Assembly: GCA_009937095.1 (NCBI GenBank)
Contig: JAACDB010000035.1
Span: forward strand, 1 to 64,000
Reading direction: 5' to 3'
DNA length: 64,000 bases
DNA from: Verrucomicrobiota bacterium
Lineage (GTDB): Bacteria > Verrucomicrobiota > Verrucomicrobiia > Opitutales > Coraliomargaritaceae
A program made the position numbers and the translations under genes. Position 1 is the first letter of the stretch. Each line of letters begins with the position of its first letter. The notes beneath the pieces are model-generated. The model did not search any database, was not told the DNA's origin, and worked only from the letters and a program-made list of their open reading frames with translations. Shown here piece by piece: positions 27,188-36,357 of this stretch.

Positions 27188-28102
27188 ATGCACCAAGACT
27201 ACACAATCACGCACCTCAAACAGTTGGAATCTGAGGCTATTTACATTCTGCGCGAAACTGCGGCTCAGTTTGAAAAACCGGTACTTCTGTTTTCGGGAGG
27301 TAAAGACTCAATCGTTATGGCACACCTGGCAAGGAAGGCCTTTTACCCGTCGCGGCTTCCTTTCCCTCTGATGCACGTTGATACCGGTCATAATTTTATT
27401 GAGACCATGGAATATCGAGATCGTTACGTTGCAGATTTGGGTGCGGAGCTGGTTGTGGCCTCTGTGCAGGATGCGATTGATGCTGGTAAGGTCACTGAGG
27501 AAACCGGTCCTAATGCCAGCCGTAACGGATTACAGACGGTTGCTTTACTAGAAGGTCTTGAGGCTGGACAATATGATGCCGCGCTGGGGGGAGGGCGACG
27601 TGACGAAGAAAAAGCCCGCGCTAAGGAACGGTTTTTCTCGCACAGGGACTCTTTGGGGCAATGGGATCCCAAAAACCAACGTCCGGAGCTATGGAATATA
27701 TTTAATGGTCGTAAGCAGCATGGTGAGCACTTTCGGGTCTTTCCTTTGAGTAATTGGACTGAGATGGATATCTGGCAGTATATTAAGCTGGAGAATATTG
27801 AACTACCCAGTCTTTACTTCTCGCACGTGCGGCCCTGTTTCGAACGAAACGGAGTTATCATGGCGGTGACTGATTTCATTGAGTTGCTCCCGGAGGAATC
27901 CGCCACGGTTAAGGACATGCGTGTGCGTTTCAGAACCATCGGCGACGCTACTTGCACCGGCGCAGCCTTATCGGATGCTGCAGACCTCGATGCGATTATT
28001 GGGGAAGTGGCCGCGGCAAGGCAAACCGAGCGCGGTACTCGGGCAGACGATAAACGCTCTGAGACAGCCATGGAAGACCGCAAGAAAGAGGGTTATTTTT
28101 AA
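27188..28102 (+). CDS. cysD: Sulfate adenylyltransferase subunit 2
   Basis: 304-residue ATP sulfurylase catalytic subunit. The PP-loop LLFSGGKDSIVMAHLARKAF binds ATP pyrophosphate; PFPLMHVDTGHNFIETMEYR, GGGRRDEEKARAKER and NIFNGRKQHGEHFRVFPLSN are diagnostic of CysD. The C-terminus GTRADDKRSETAMEDRKKEG is the conserved tail. It works with the GTPase CysN downstream to make APS from sulfate. Reduction genes (cysH, cysIJ) are not in the window. Confidence 0.97.
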   Translation: MHQDYTITHLKQLESEAIYILRETAAQFEKPVLLFSGGKDSIVMAHLARKAFYPSRLPFPLMHVDTGHNFIETMEYRDRYVADLGAELVVASVQDAIDAGKVTEETGPNASRNGLQTVALLEGLEAGQYDAALGGGRRDEEKARAKERFFSHRDSLGQWDPKNQRPELWNIFNGRKQHGEHFRVFPLSNWTEMDIWQYIKLENIELPSLYFSHVRPCFERNGVIMAVTDFIELLPEESATVKDMRVRFRTIGDATCTGAALSDAADLDAIIGEVAAARQTERGTRADDKRSETAMEDRKKEGYF

Positions 28103-28156
28103 GCCGTATTGAAAGAGGCCTAGGGCGCACAATTTAAACATTTATTTTTAAACAGT

Positions 28157-29440
28157 ATGAGCGAAACAAACACAGCCGCAGGCTATCTCGACATGGATCT
28201 TTTGCGATTCACTACCGCTGGATCGGTGGATGATGGCAAGAGCACCCTCATTGGTCGCCTCCTTTATGACAGTAAAGCTATTTTCGAAGACCAGCTGGAG
28301 GCGGTCGAGAAGAGTTCCAAATCAAGGGGTGATGAAAATGTAAACCTTGCCCTTCTTACTGACGGGTTACGCTCGGAGCGAGAGCAGGGCATCACTATTG
28401 ATGTAGCCTATCGTTATTTTGCGACGCCCAAGCGGAAATTCATCATTGCGGACACACCCGGGCACATACAATACACCCGCAATATGGTAACAGGAGCATC
28501 GACTGCTAATCTTGCCATTCTTCTTGTGGATGCTCGCAAAGGTGTGATTGAACAGACCTGCCGTCATGCCTTCATCGCAAATCTATTACGCATTCAACAC
28601 GTGGTAGTTTGCGTCAATAAAATGGATTTGGTCGACTGGGACGAGGCTACCTACAATGCCATCGTTGAAGACTTTAAGAAATTTGCCTCTCGTTTGGATA
28701 ACATTGTGGAGGTTACCTTCATTCCCGCGAGTGCGCTTCTGGGTGACAATATTGTGAATAAATCAAAGCATATGCCATGGTATCAGGGACCTGCCTTGCT
28801 TTATCATTTGGAAACAGTATACATCGGCGCAGATGAGAATCACATTGATGCGCGTCTACCCATTCAGTGGGTGATTCGTCCACACTCCGACAAATGGCAC
28901 GATTTCCGAGGATTTGCAGGGCGTATTGCGGGCGGGGTTTTTAAACCCGGTGACCCAGTAAAGGTTTTGCCCTCTGGTTTTGAGTCCACCATTAAAAGCA
29001 TTCAGACTATGGATGGTGAGTTAGAAGAGGCCTTTGCGCCTATGTCGGTTGCCCTGACGCTGAATGATGAAATTGATGTTTCGCGTGGCGACATGCTAGT
29101 TAAGCTCAATAATTCGCCTGAGCCAACACAAGAGATAGAAGCCATGATTTGCTGGTTCTCTTCGGATAAAAAATTAGCGGGTCGGGGTAAGTTCATAATG
29201 CGGCATACCGAAAAAGAGGTCAAAGCACTTGTTAAGGAAGTTCGTTACAAAGTGAACATCAATACTTTGCATAAAATAGAAGACGATTTGGTCTTCAGTC
29301 ATAATGACATAGGCCGGATTTCTCTGCATGCTTCAGCACCGCTTATGGCTGATAGTTACAGTCGCAACCGTATTACCGGTAGTTTTATCCTGATCGATGA
29401 ACAAACCAATGAGACGGTAGCCGCTGGCATGATCCTCTGA
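28157..29440 (+). CDS. cysN: Sulfate adenylyltransferase subunit 1 (GTPase)
   Basis: 427-residue EF-Tu-like GTPase that couples GTP hydrolysis to APS formation by CysD. G1 is AGSVDDGKST, the effector block contains LLTDGLRSEREQGITIDVAY, G3 is DTPGHIQYTRNM and G4 is NKMDLVDWDE. Beta-barrel domains 2 and 3 follow (SASTL-like PASALLGDNI, DFRGFAGRIAGGVFKPGDPV). There is no fused APS kinase domain; the kinase is the separate cysC upstream. Confidence 0.96.
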   Translation: MSETNTAAGYLDMDLLRFTTAGSVDDGKSTLIGRLLYDSKAIFEDQLEAVEKSSKSRGDENVNLALLTDGLRSEREQGITIDVAYRYFATPKRKFIIADTPGHIQYTRNMVTGASTANLAILLVDARKGVIEQTCRHAFIANLLRIQHVVVCVNKMDLVDWDEATYNAIVEDFKKFASRLDNIVEVTFIPASALLGDNIVNKSKHMPWYQGPALLYHLETVYIGADENHIDARLPIQWVIRPHSDKWHDFRGFAGRIAGGVFKPGDPVKVLPSGFESTIKSIQTMDGELEEAFAPMSVALTLNDEIDVSRGDMLVKLNNSPEPTQEIEAMICWFSSDKKLAGRGKFIMRHTEKEVKALVKEVRYKVNINTLHKIEDDLVFSHNDIGRISLHASAPLMADSYSRNRITGSFILIDEQTNETVAAGMIL

Positions 29441-29509
29441 ATGCCTCTGCTTGGGCTTTAATTCTTGAGGATTGCCAGCACTTAATTTCTGCCTACAAAT
29501 TCCAAGGAT

Positions 29510-30436
29510 ATGAGCGCGACTTCAATTATTCGCTGCGGCGTGGTGGGAACCGGTTATTTGGGTCAACACCATGCCCGCATTTACGATGCCCTTGAAAACT
29601 GTGAATTGGCAGGGATTCTTGAGGCTGATGATACCCGGGCAGCAGAGATCTGTGAACGGCACAATTGCGAGCGCTTTGAATCTCTTGAAGCCTTGGCGGC
29701 GGTTTGCGATGCCGTTAGTGTGGTTGTGCCAACCGATAAGCACTGTGAGGTTGCGCTTCCGCTGTTGGAGGGAGGCTGTCATTTGTTGATTGAAAAGCCT
29801 TTGTGCACCAGCCTCATTGAGGCGGAGTCAATATTGCATGCCGCCCAAAAAGCTGGCTGTATCGTTCAAGTAGGTCACATCGAACACTATAACCCCGTGA
29901 TGGGTTATTTGGAAAAGGCAGTTACTCAACCACGCTTCATTACTGCAGATCGACTTGCTCCCTACAATCCGAGAGGCACTGAGGTCGGCGTCGTATTGGA
30001 TTTGATGATCCATGATCTTGGGGTTATTCTTGCACTGGTTCGTTCGCCGGTTGCATCAGTCGAAGCAGTCGGGGTTAACGTGCTTTCCCGAAGTGAAGAT
30101 ATTGCCAATGCCCGCATCGCATTTGAAAATGGGTGTGTCGCCAATATTAATACCAGTCGCGTAAGCATGAAAAAAGTGCGTGAAATACGGGTATTCCAGA
30201 CCGACAATTATCTTTCATTGGATTTTATGAATCAAACAGGTCATTTTCTTCGGAAGGAAGGCGGTGAGTTGGTCCGGGAAAATATTCCTATTGAAAAAGA
30301 GGAACCGCTAAAGCTGGAATTGGCATCTTTTGTCGAAGTAGTCAGTAAAGCAGGGGAACCGAAGGTTGGTGTAGACTTGGGCCGGTCCGCTCTCGAGTTG
30401 GCCATTCAGGTCAGTGAAATCATATCAAAAACTTGA
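29510..30436 (+). CDS. Gfo/Idh/MocA family oxidoreductase
   Basis: 308-residue NAD(P)-dependent sugar dehydrogenase. The Rossmann motif is CGVVGTGYLGQHHARIY, the family lysine lies in LLIEKPLCTS, and GHIEHYNPVMGYLEKAV plus LMIHDLGVILALV form the substrate side. The following lpxB starts 14 nt after its stop. This placement next to a lipid A gene recalls GnnA, which oxidises UDP-GlcNAc at C3 for 2,3-diamino lipid A, but GnnA is usually next to lpxA and with GnnB, so that role is only a hypothesis. Confidence 0.88.
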   Translation: MSATSIIRCGVVGTGYLGQHHARIYDALENCELAGILEADDTRAAEICERHNCERFESLEALAAVCDAVSVVVPTDKHCEVALPLLEGGCHLLIEKPLCTSLIEAESILHAAQKAGCIVQVGHIEHYNPVMGYLEKAVTQPRFITADRLAPYNPRGTEVGVVLDLMIHDLGVILALVRSPVASVEAVGVNVLSRSEDIANARIAFENGCVANINTSRVSMKKVREIRVFQTDNYLSLDFMNQTGHFLRKEGGELVRENIPIEKEEPLKLELASFVEVVSKAGEPKVGVDLGRSALELAIQVSEIISKT

Positions 30437-30450
30437 TTTTGGGATTTTTT

Positions 30451-31626
30451 ATGGAATCAGCGCTTACCATTCCAACTGCTTATGCGGCGCCCCGCGACGG
30501 CACTGTGGATTTGCTGATCATTTCCGGCGAACACTCAGGAGATGAGCATGCTGCGGAAATGCTTGAATCGATGCATGCGGAGCGTCCGGATCTAAAGGTG
30601 GCTTGCTTGGGCGGGCCAAAGCTTGAAGCTGCCGGTGCGCAACTACTCTACGATTTAACGACCCTTTCAGTGGTTGGACTTTTTGAGGTAGTGAAAAATA
30701 TACGATTTTATAAAAAGCTTTTCGACTGCACCTTGTCTTGGATTGAGCAATACCAACCGCGCCATATATGTTTCGTAGATTATCCGGGTTTTAACCTCCG
30801 CCTGGCTGAGGTCTTACGCCAACGTGGTTTGAGCAAAAAGGGCGGGGGAAGTATCAGCTTAAGTTATTACATCGGTCCACAGGTTTGGGCATGGAAAGCA
30901 AAGCGGCGATTCAAGATGGAGGAAACACTCGACCGCCTCAGTGTGATTTTTCCCTTTGAGGTTGAGTGTTATCAGGACACGAGCCTGCCGGTAGCATATG
31001 TGTTGCATCCTTTTTTGGATGCGAATTCCCAACTCCCATTTACGCAGGACCCTGAGGCTCCAGTCTTGTTGCTCCCGGGTAGTCGTATTGCAGCATGTCA
31101 GCGGATCTTCCCAGTCTTATTAGCAGGTTTTTCTGAAGCGCGAAAACTGCAGCCGGATTTGATGGCGTGGGTAATTTATCCGAGCAAGGCAATACAGGAA
31201 GTATTGGAAACGGTATTGAAGTCATTTCCGCAGCTAAAGTCTGCGGTGGAATTAATCCCCAAGAGTGATTCTGCTATTCCAGCGAAGGCGGCTTTGATGA
31301 GTTCAGGGACTATGTCGCTGGCAGTTGCCCTAAGCGGGATTCCGGGTGCGATTGCTTATCGTATGAATACTTGGACTTATCGTTTGGGGCGTTGGGTGGT
31401 AAAGGTTCCATACATAGGAATTTCTAATCTGTTATTAAATCGTTCTTTGCACCCAGAGTATATTCAGGGTGCCGCAACTGTAAAAGCTTTGGGCGCCGCA
31501 TTAAGTCGAGCATGTGAATCGGATGCTGCGCAGTTGGCTTCGGATGGTGCCAATGAAATAAAAAAGGTTTTGAACCCACAGGGTGCTCCCACTGCGGGGG
31601 AGTGGCTCTTGCGAGAGCTAGCTTAA
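30451..31626 (+). CDS. lpxB: Lipid-A-disaccharide synthase
   Basis: 391-residue GT19 glycosyltransferase joining UDP-2,3-diacylglucosamine and lipid X on the inner-membrane face. IISGEHSGDEHAAEMLESM is the conserved start, followed by CLGGPKLEAAGAQLLYD, VDYPGFNLRLAEVLR, YYIGPQVWAWKAKR, LDRLSVIFPFEVECYQ, LLLPGSRIAACQRIFP and MSSGTMSLAVALSGIPGAIAY. ATG at 30451 has GGGA upstream; the open frame from a TTG at 30433 overlaps the preceding gene. The 3' end overlaps that of convergent hemG by 4 nt. Confidence 0.95.
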   Translation: MESALTIPTAYAAPRDGTVDLLIISGEHSGDEHAAEMLESMHAERPDLKVACLGGPKLEAAGAQLLYDLTTLSVVGLFEVVKNIRFYKKLFDCTLSWIEQYQPRHICFVDYPGFNLRLAEVLRQRGLSKKGGGSISLSYYIGPQVWAWKAKRRFKMEETLDRLSVIFPFEVECYQDTSLPVAYVLHPFLDANSQLPFTQDPEAPVLLLPGSRIAACQRIFPVLLAGFSEARKLQPDLMAWVIYPSKAIQEVLETVLKSFPQLKSAVELIPKSDSAIPAKAALMSSGTMSLAVALSGIPGAIAYRMNTWTYRLGRWVVKVPYIGISNLLLNRSLHPEYIQGAATVKALGAALSRACESDAAQLASDGANEIKKVLNPQGAPTAGEWLLRELA

Positions 31627-32966
31627 ATTTTAGTCTTGAGGGCCGCTTCAAGGCAATAAGTCAAAGAAATGCCATGTCTGTAATTAGCGGACAGCTGCAG
31701 CCCTTGATAGCGCGACTCAATTTTATTTATGGTATCCAAGACCTCGCCATAGCCAATTTTGTACTGGGGGATGGCGCGGGACCAATGCGCTATGTGGCGC
31801 ATTACGGGCTTTTCTGAAATACCCAGCAGATCGATGAGGTCGGGCATAACAGTATCCTCAAGAATTTGGGCATTATCGTTGCTCAAATGTGGCTGTCGAT
31901 CCCCGCCTACAAAAACGGTCAGTAATGCATGGTCCGAGGGAGCGCGACCCTCGAAAAAACTTGAAGGGAAAAGGACTCCAAGAATTGAACGCTTCTCGCA
32001 TTCTGGAACAAGTACGCCAAAACCATCCAATAGATGCGTAATAGCGGTTTTCTTGAAGCCTAGGCTCAAGACCGAGACCGGTGGGTACTCAATGGTTGCG
32101 AGCGGTTCAAGGGCGTCGCTTAAGTCATTCTGTGCAAATGGGAGTTGTTTCAGGGCAAAAGCAGGCACCGTAAGAATAAGGCGATCGTATTGGTGTGATG
32201 CTCCATTCCAGCGTACACGCCATCCGGAGGCGTCTTTCTCTATGGATTCCAGCACTGCCTGAGTATGAATATTTGAACCAAGTGCTTCGGCAAGACACCG
32301 TGGCAAGGTTTCCAGGCCTTCCTTAAAACTAATAATGCTTTTCTTAAATTTTGAATTTGGGCCTTTTCGTGAGGCGAAACTTTTAGCCAGGGCGCCACGA
32401 ATTAAGCTCCCATGGGTTTGTTCGAGCTCGTATAGTTTGGGGAATCCATAACGAAGGGAAAGCGCTTCGGGTCTTCCCGCATAGATGCCCCCAACAAGTG
32501 GGTTGATGGCATAGCGATAAAGCTCGCTGCCCAATCGACGGGTGACGAAATCTGCAACACTTTCATCGGTCTCTTTTCTATAACAGGAAATAAAGGGTTC
32601 TTTCAGGACACGGAGTTTAGCGCGTAAAGACCAGAGCGGGGTGCGAAGAGCCTGCAGTGGCCCCATTGGGACTGGATGGACTTTCCCATTTCGGACAAGA
32701 AAGCGTTTCTTGGCTGCTGCCTTGGCGGTAATGCATTGATCTTTAAGGCCAGGAATGGATTCAAGGAAGGCGGCTACTTCCGGGCTGTTGAGCTGAATTG
32801 AGTTAGGGCCTGCCTCAGTGAGAAAGGATTCCTTCTGCTCAGTTCGTATTGCACCTCCGACACGCTTGGAAGTTTCAATAACTGTACAATCCGCACCCTG
32901 TTTTTTTAAGTGCCAAGCGGTTGAAAGCCCGCTTATTCCTGCGCCGATAATGCATACCTTAGTCAT
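31623..32966 (-). CDS. hemG: Protoporphyrinogen oxidase (HemY-type flavoprotein)
   Basis: 447-residue FAD enzyme oxidising protoporphyrinogen IX to protoporphyrin IX with oxygen. The N-terminal FAD motif is VCIIGAGISGLSTAWHLKKQ, followed by KRVGGAIRTE, TEAGPNSIQL and NPLVGGIYAGRPEALSLRYG. The C-terminus has HWSRAIPQYKIGY and GLQLSANYRHGISL. ATG at 32966 overlaps the hemE stop by 8 nt, so hemE-hemG are coupled. The oxygen-dependent type indicates an aerobic or facultative host. Symbol usage varies (hemG/hemY). Confidence 0.93.
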   Translation of the reverse strand: MTKVCIIGAGISGLSTAWHLKKQGADCTVIETSKRVGGAIRTEQKESFLTEAGPNSIQLNSPEVAAFLESIPGLKDQCITAKAAAKKRFLVRNGKVHPVPMGPLQALRTPLWSLRAKLRVLKEPFISCYRKETDESVADFVTRRLGSELYRYAINPLVGGIYAGRPEALSLRYGFPKLYELEQTHGSLIRGALAKSFASRKGPNSKFKKSIISFKEGLETLPRCLAEALGSNIHTQAVLESIEKDASGWRVRWNGASHQYDRLILTVPAFALKQLPFAQNDLSDALEPLATIEYPPVSVLSLGFKKTAITHLLDGFGVLVPECEKRSILGVLFPSSFFEGRAPSDHALLTVFVGGDRQPHLSNDNAQILEDTVMPDLIDLLGISEKPVMRHIAHWSRAIPQYKIGYGEVLDTINKIESRYQGLQLSANYRHGISLTYCLEAALKTKI

Positions 32967-33990
32967 GATTCCATTGCGTAACGACATCCATGAGCGCTTC
33001 GACGCATGCTATCTTAGCGCTCGGCAACATGCCGTGACCCAGATTGAAAATATGCCCCGGTTCGCCCGCGCCATCGCTTAATACGGATTCTGCCTCGCGG
33101 CGGGTTATCTCTGGAGAGGTCGTCAAAACCGTAGGATCAAGATTTCCTTGGAGCGCGATTTTTGAGTCTAGCTTTTTTCGAATCTCTGGAATGGAAACGG
33201 TCCAATCAAGGCTGAGGACGCTTGCGCCGGTTGCTGCCAGTTGCGTTGCTCTATGTCCCATTCCCTTGGCGTACAGTATAACGGGAATCTTGGGATCGAG
33301 GGCACTTATGATTTTCTCAATCCAGCAGAGTGACCATTCTTGGTAGCAGTTGTGCGGGCAGAGTGCACCCCATGAATCGAATATCTGTACGGCGTCGACA
33401 CCGGCTTCAATTTGTAGTTTTAGATATTCCGTACAAGCCTCGGCAAGTTTCTCCATTAGTGTTTGAAATTGCTGCGGTTCCTCCAGTGCGAAACGTTTTA
33501 TCTTTGAGAAGTCTTTGCTAGAGCCGCCCTCTATCATGTAGGTGGCGAGCGTCCAAGGAGAGCCGCAAAAACCAAGCAATGCTTGCGTGTCTCCAAGTTC
33601 CTTCCGCGTCATCTTCAGAGCAGCGCGAACATAATCGAGCCGTTCTGTGATACCTTCGCAATTGAGAGCGGTAATTTTGTCGGGGGCATCCAGGGCATAA
33701 TCCATACCGATCCCTCCTGTTTCTCGAAAGTGGTAGCCCTGTCCCAAAGCTTCCGGGATAACGAGGATGTCAGAGAAAATAATAGCGGCATCAAGGGGGA
33801 AGCGCTTTAAGGGCTGGAGGGTAACTTCGGTTGCCAGCTCGGGGGTCTGCACCATTGTGAGGAAATCGTACTTCGTCTTGAGCTCACGGTATTCAGGTAA
33901 ATAGCGGCCCGCTTGGCGCATCAACCAGATAGGGGGACGATCAAGAGGTTGGCAGCGGGTTGCCGCAAGGAAGCGTTCGCGAGGTGTCAT
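32959..33990 (-). CDS. hemE: Uroporphyrinogen decarboxylase
   Basis: 343-residue TIM-barrel enzyme removing four carboxyls from uroporphyrinogen III to give coproporphyrinogen III. RPPIWLMRQAGRYLPEYREL carries the substrate-binding arginines; FPLDAAIIFSDILVIPEALG holds the catalytic Asp, and GFCGSPWTLATYMIEGGSSK, GVDAVQIFDSWGALC and HIFNLGHGMLPSAK are conserved. First gene of hemE-hemG on the minus strand. Confidence 0.97.
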   Translation of the reverse strand: MTPRERFLAATRCQPLDRPPIWLMRQAGRYLPEYRELKTKYDFLTMVQTPELATEVTLQPLKRFPLDAAIIFSDILVIPEALGQGYHFRETGGIGMDYALDAPDKITALNCEGITERLDYVRAALKMTRKELGDTQALLGFCGSPWTLATYMIEGGSSKDFSKIKRFALEEPQQFQTLMEKLAEACTEYLKLQIEAGVDAVQIFDSWGALCPHNCYQEWSLCWIEKIISALDPKIPVILYAKGMGHRATQLAATGASVLSLDWTVSIPEIRKKLDSKIALQGNLDPTVLTTSPEITRREAESVLSDGAGEPGHIFNLGHGMLPSAKIACVEALMDVVTQWNHD

Positions 33991-34102
33991 TAGCGGGAAT
34001 TTTTGTCTGTTTTAGGAGCTGTGTTTGTAATGCCCACAAATATAACTTTCTTATAGATTGAAATAGTCGGCAAGTATCGGCAAGTATTCAATTTTAGAAT
34101 GT

Positions 34103-35020
34103 ATGATTGAGCTAGAAGAGCAGAGCAGTGGAAAATTTCCTAATTCGGTGTTAATCGTAGGTTGCGGCTACATTGGCACTGCTCTTGCGGAACAATTACT
34201 CAAGGTGGGTGTTAAGGTTGGAGCTTTGACGCGCAATGTCAGATCAGCCGATACTTTGCGTAAAATGGGTCTGGAGGAGGTCGTAGTAGCGGATTTAGAC
34301 AGCGATCTTTGGCACGAACAGCTTAATTTAAAGTATCAAGCGGTAGTAAATTGTGTTAGCTCCGCTGGAGGAGGGTTGGTCGGTTACGAAAAGTCCTATG
34401 TCCAGGGTCAAAAATCATTACTGTCTTGGGCTGAACAGATGAAGCCTGAAATCATTTGTTACACCAGCAGTACTTCTGTTTATCCGCAGGACGGCGGTGT
34501 ATGGGTGGACGAGTCTGCCGAAACAGAGCCTGCTACAAAAACTGCAGCTCTTTTATTGAAGGCAGAGCGCTTACTTTTGGAGAACAAGGTTTGGGCAGGT
34601 AGACGATATGTTTTGCGTCTTGGGGGTATCTACGGCCCTGGGCGCCACTACTTAATCGATCAAATCAAAAATGGTGAGCAGGTTTTGTCGGGCCATGGAC
34701 AACATCACTTAAATATCATTCACCGTGATGATGCGGTGAGTGGGATCCTTGCCATATTGAATAAAGCTTTTACCGTTCCTTGCGGAATATACAACGTATG
34801 TGATGGTCAACCTGCGCAGAAGTCAGAAATTGTGGGATGGATTGCAGATGCCTTAAAGGTTTCATGCCCCCAGTTTAATCCTAAGCTAATGACAGATCGA
34901 TTGCAACGACGAGGCGGGAAGATGCCGGATCGAAAAATCTGTTGCCGTAAGCTTGGGGAAGTATCTCGTTGGCAAATTGCTTATCCAAATTACAAAATTG
35001 GCTATTCGGGGTTGCTATAG
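34103..35020 (+). CDS. NAD-dependent epimerase/dehydratase family protein (extended SDR)
   Basis: 305 residues. SVLIVGCGYIGTALAEQLL is the Rossmann nucleotide-binding motif (GxxGxxxA-like, GCGYIG). TSSTSVYPQDGGVWVDES and LRLGGIYGPGRHYL match YeeZ/SDR_a5-type proteins, where the active-site Tyr of YxxxK is replaced or displaced; here no clear YxxxK is visible. INVIHRDDAV-like NIIHRDDAVSGILAIL is the usual later block. Substrate unknown. It stands alone between hemE (divergent) and the cNMP/FHA gene. Confidence 0.83.
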   Translation: MIELEEQSSGKFPNSVLIVGCGYIGTALAEQLLKVGVKVGALTRNVRSADTLRKMGLEEVVVADLDSDLWHEQLNLKYQAVVNCVSSAGGGLVGYEKSYVQGQKSLLSWAEQMKPEIICYTSSTSVYPQDGGVWVDESAETEPATKTAALLLKAERLLLENKVWAGRRYVLRLGGIYGPGRHYLIDQIKNGEQVLSGHGQHHLNIIHRDDAVSGILAILNKAFTVPCGIYNVCDGQPAQKSEIVGWIADALKVSCPQFNPKLMTDRLQRRGGKMPDRKICCRKLGEVSRWQIAYPNYKIGYSGLL

Positions 35021-35104
35021 GTCGGTTAAATTATTGACAATATTACATCATATAGCACTTTTATGCGGTATATTACCATATTTTAAAAATTAGAAAGAAA
35101 AATT

Positions 35105-35941
35105 ATGAAACTTTTTAAAAAAGTTAAGCAGTTGCGCAAAGATCAGGTTGCAAAGGGTAGTTACATCTTCAAGGAAGGTGATTTTGGAGAATATGCCTTC
35201 CGGATTTTGGACGGGAGGGTTGAGATCTCCATAGGAGAAACCACAGACAAGGTTGTCTTGGCGAATTTAGGGTCAGGTGAAGTTTTTGGTGAAATGGGCA
35301 TGATTGGTCGTTCCGCGCGTTCAGCTTCTGCGCTGGCCTTAACACAAGTCACGCTTGAAATCATGACCGAGGAGGAATTCAATAGCGCTTTGTTGGAAAA
35401 TACAAATGCGCTGATTCCTTATCTCAGCTCGATATTTGATCGAATGCGAAATATGAATGATGCAATACGCGAGGCTTCACTGAATGGTGCTAGTTACGTC
35501 AAAGATGGTGCTAGTCTCATCAAGGATGATAGCCAACATGCATTGAGCGACAAAAATGACCTAAAGGAAATACGCTTAGTGGCGGATTCAGATAGATTAC
35601 TAAAGCAGGAAGTACTGAAGAATAGGAAGGTTGATGATTTTCCATTTTTCATCGGGCGTCGCAGAGACTCGGCTGCCATTGATATTTTTCAAAAAAACCA
35701 GTTGGCGATTTTTGATGAACGTCCTTATAGTATTTCCCGTAACCATTGTGCTATTGAGTGCGATGATGATGGGTTCTATGTACGCGATCGTGGTAGTCAC
35801 ACTGGGACAATTGTGAATGGGGTACGAATAAATGGAAATGGAACCAGTATTGATCGCGTGAAACTCGACCAAGTTGAGAATACTTTGATCCTGGGCGGTG
35901 CAGACAGCGAAGCCCGTTTCAAGATAGTGCTTGCGAACTAG
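35105..35941 (+). CDS. Cyclic nucleotide-binding domain fused to an FHA domain
   Basis: 278 residues, cytoplasmic. Residues about 15-115 form a cNMP-binding (CAP_ED) domain: GSYIFKEGDFGEYAFRILDG and a phosphate-cassette-like FGEMGMIGRSARSASALAL that keeps the Arg. A 60-residue linker follows with two near-identical units (NGASYVKDGASLIKDD). Residues about 195-270 form an FHA domain: FIGRR, SISRNHCAIECDDDGFYVRD and GSHTGTIVNGVRINGNG, with the phosphothreonine-contacting Arg, Ser, Asn and His. No DNA-binding or catalytic domain is present. It is probably an adaptor joining a second-messenger signal to Ser/Thr phosphorylation. No kinase is nearby. Confidence 0.85.
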   Translation: MKLFKKVKQLRKDQVAKGSYIFKEGDFGEYAFRILDGRVEISIGETTDKVVLANLGSGEVFGEMGMIGRSARSASALALTQVTLEIMTEEEFNSALLENTNALIPYLSSIFDRMRNMNDAIREASLNGASYVKDGASLIKDDSQHALSDKNDLKEIRLVADSDRLLKQEVLKNRKVDDFPFFIGRRRDSAAIDIFQKNQLAIFDERPYSISRNHCAIECDDDGFYVRDRGSHTGTIVNGVRINGNGTSIDRVKLDQVENTLILGGADSEARFKIVLAN

Positions 35942-36044
35942 ACGTTTCGTAAGCGTTGATCAGGACAATCGGCTTGACCAGTGGTTGAGCCCCGTTGAGT
36001 GTGTGAAAGTACTACTTTTAATCTTTTAACGGAGGAACTTATTT

Positions 36045-36356
36045 ATGGCTGGGGTTGGTAAATTATTGAAACAGGCTCAAAAAATGCAGCGCCAAATGCA
36101 GGCAATTCAAGAGGAATTAGCAGAGCAGGAATTGGAGGTATCAAGCGGAGGGGGAGCTGTATTGATTAAGGTGAGTGGTCAAGGCGAGTTTCGTGCCTTA
36201 AAGCTAGACCCGGAATTCTTGAAAGAGGACCCGGAATTTATTGAGGAGACTGTTCTGAGTGCCATTCGTGAAGCAGCGGAGAAAGCCAAGGCAAATAGCG
36301 AAGAGGCCATGGGCGCCGCGACGGGTGGCATGGGTGGTTTTCCGGGATTGATGTAA
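36045..36356 (+). CDS. YbaB/EbfC family nucleoid-associated protein
   Basis: 103 residues. GVGKLLKQAQKMQRQMQAIQ then EELAEQELEVSSGGGAVLIK match the YbaB dimer fold, with a glycine/methionine-rich tail (GGMGGFPGLM). Members bind DNA non-specifically as a tweezer-shaped dimer. GGAGGAACTT upstream is a strong ribosome-binding site. recR starts 1 nt after its stop, the widespread ybaB-recR pairing. Confidence 0.94.
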   Translation: MAGVGKLLKQAQKMQRQMQAIQEELAEQELEVSSGGGAVLIKVSGQGEFRALKLDPEFLKEDPEFIEETVLSAIREAAEKAKANSEEAMGAATGGMGGFPGLM

Positions 36357-36357
36357 G

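Noticed and set aside
35034-35062. TTGACA upstream of the cNMP/FHA gene as a promoter
   Set aside because: No acceptable -10 hexamer at 16-18 bp spacing; only the -35-like half is present.
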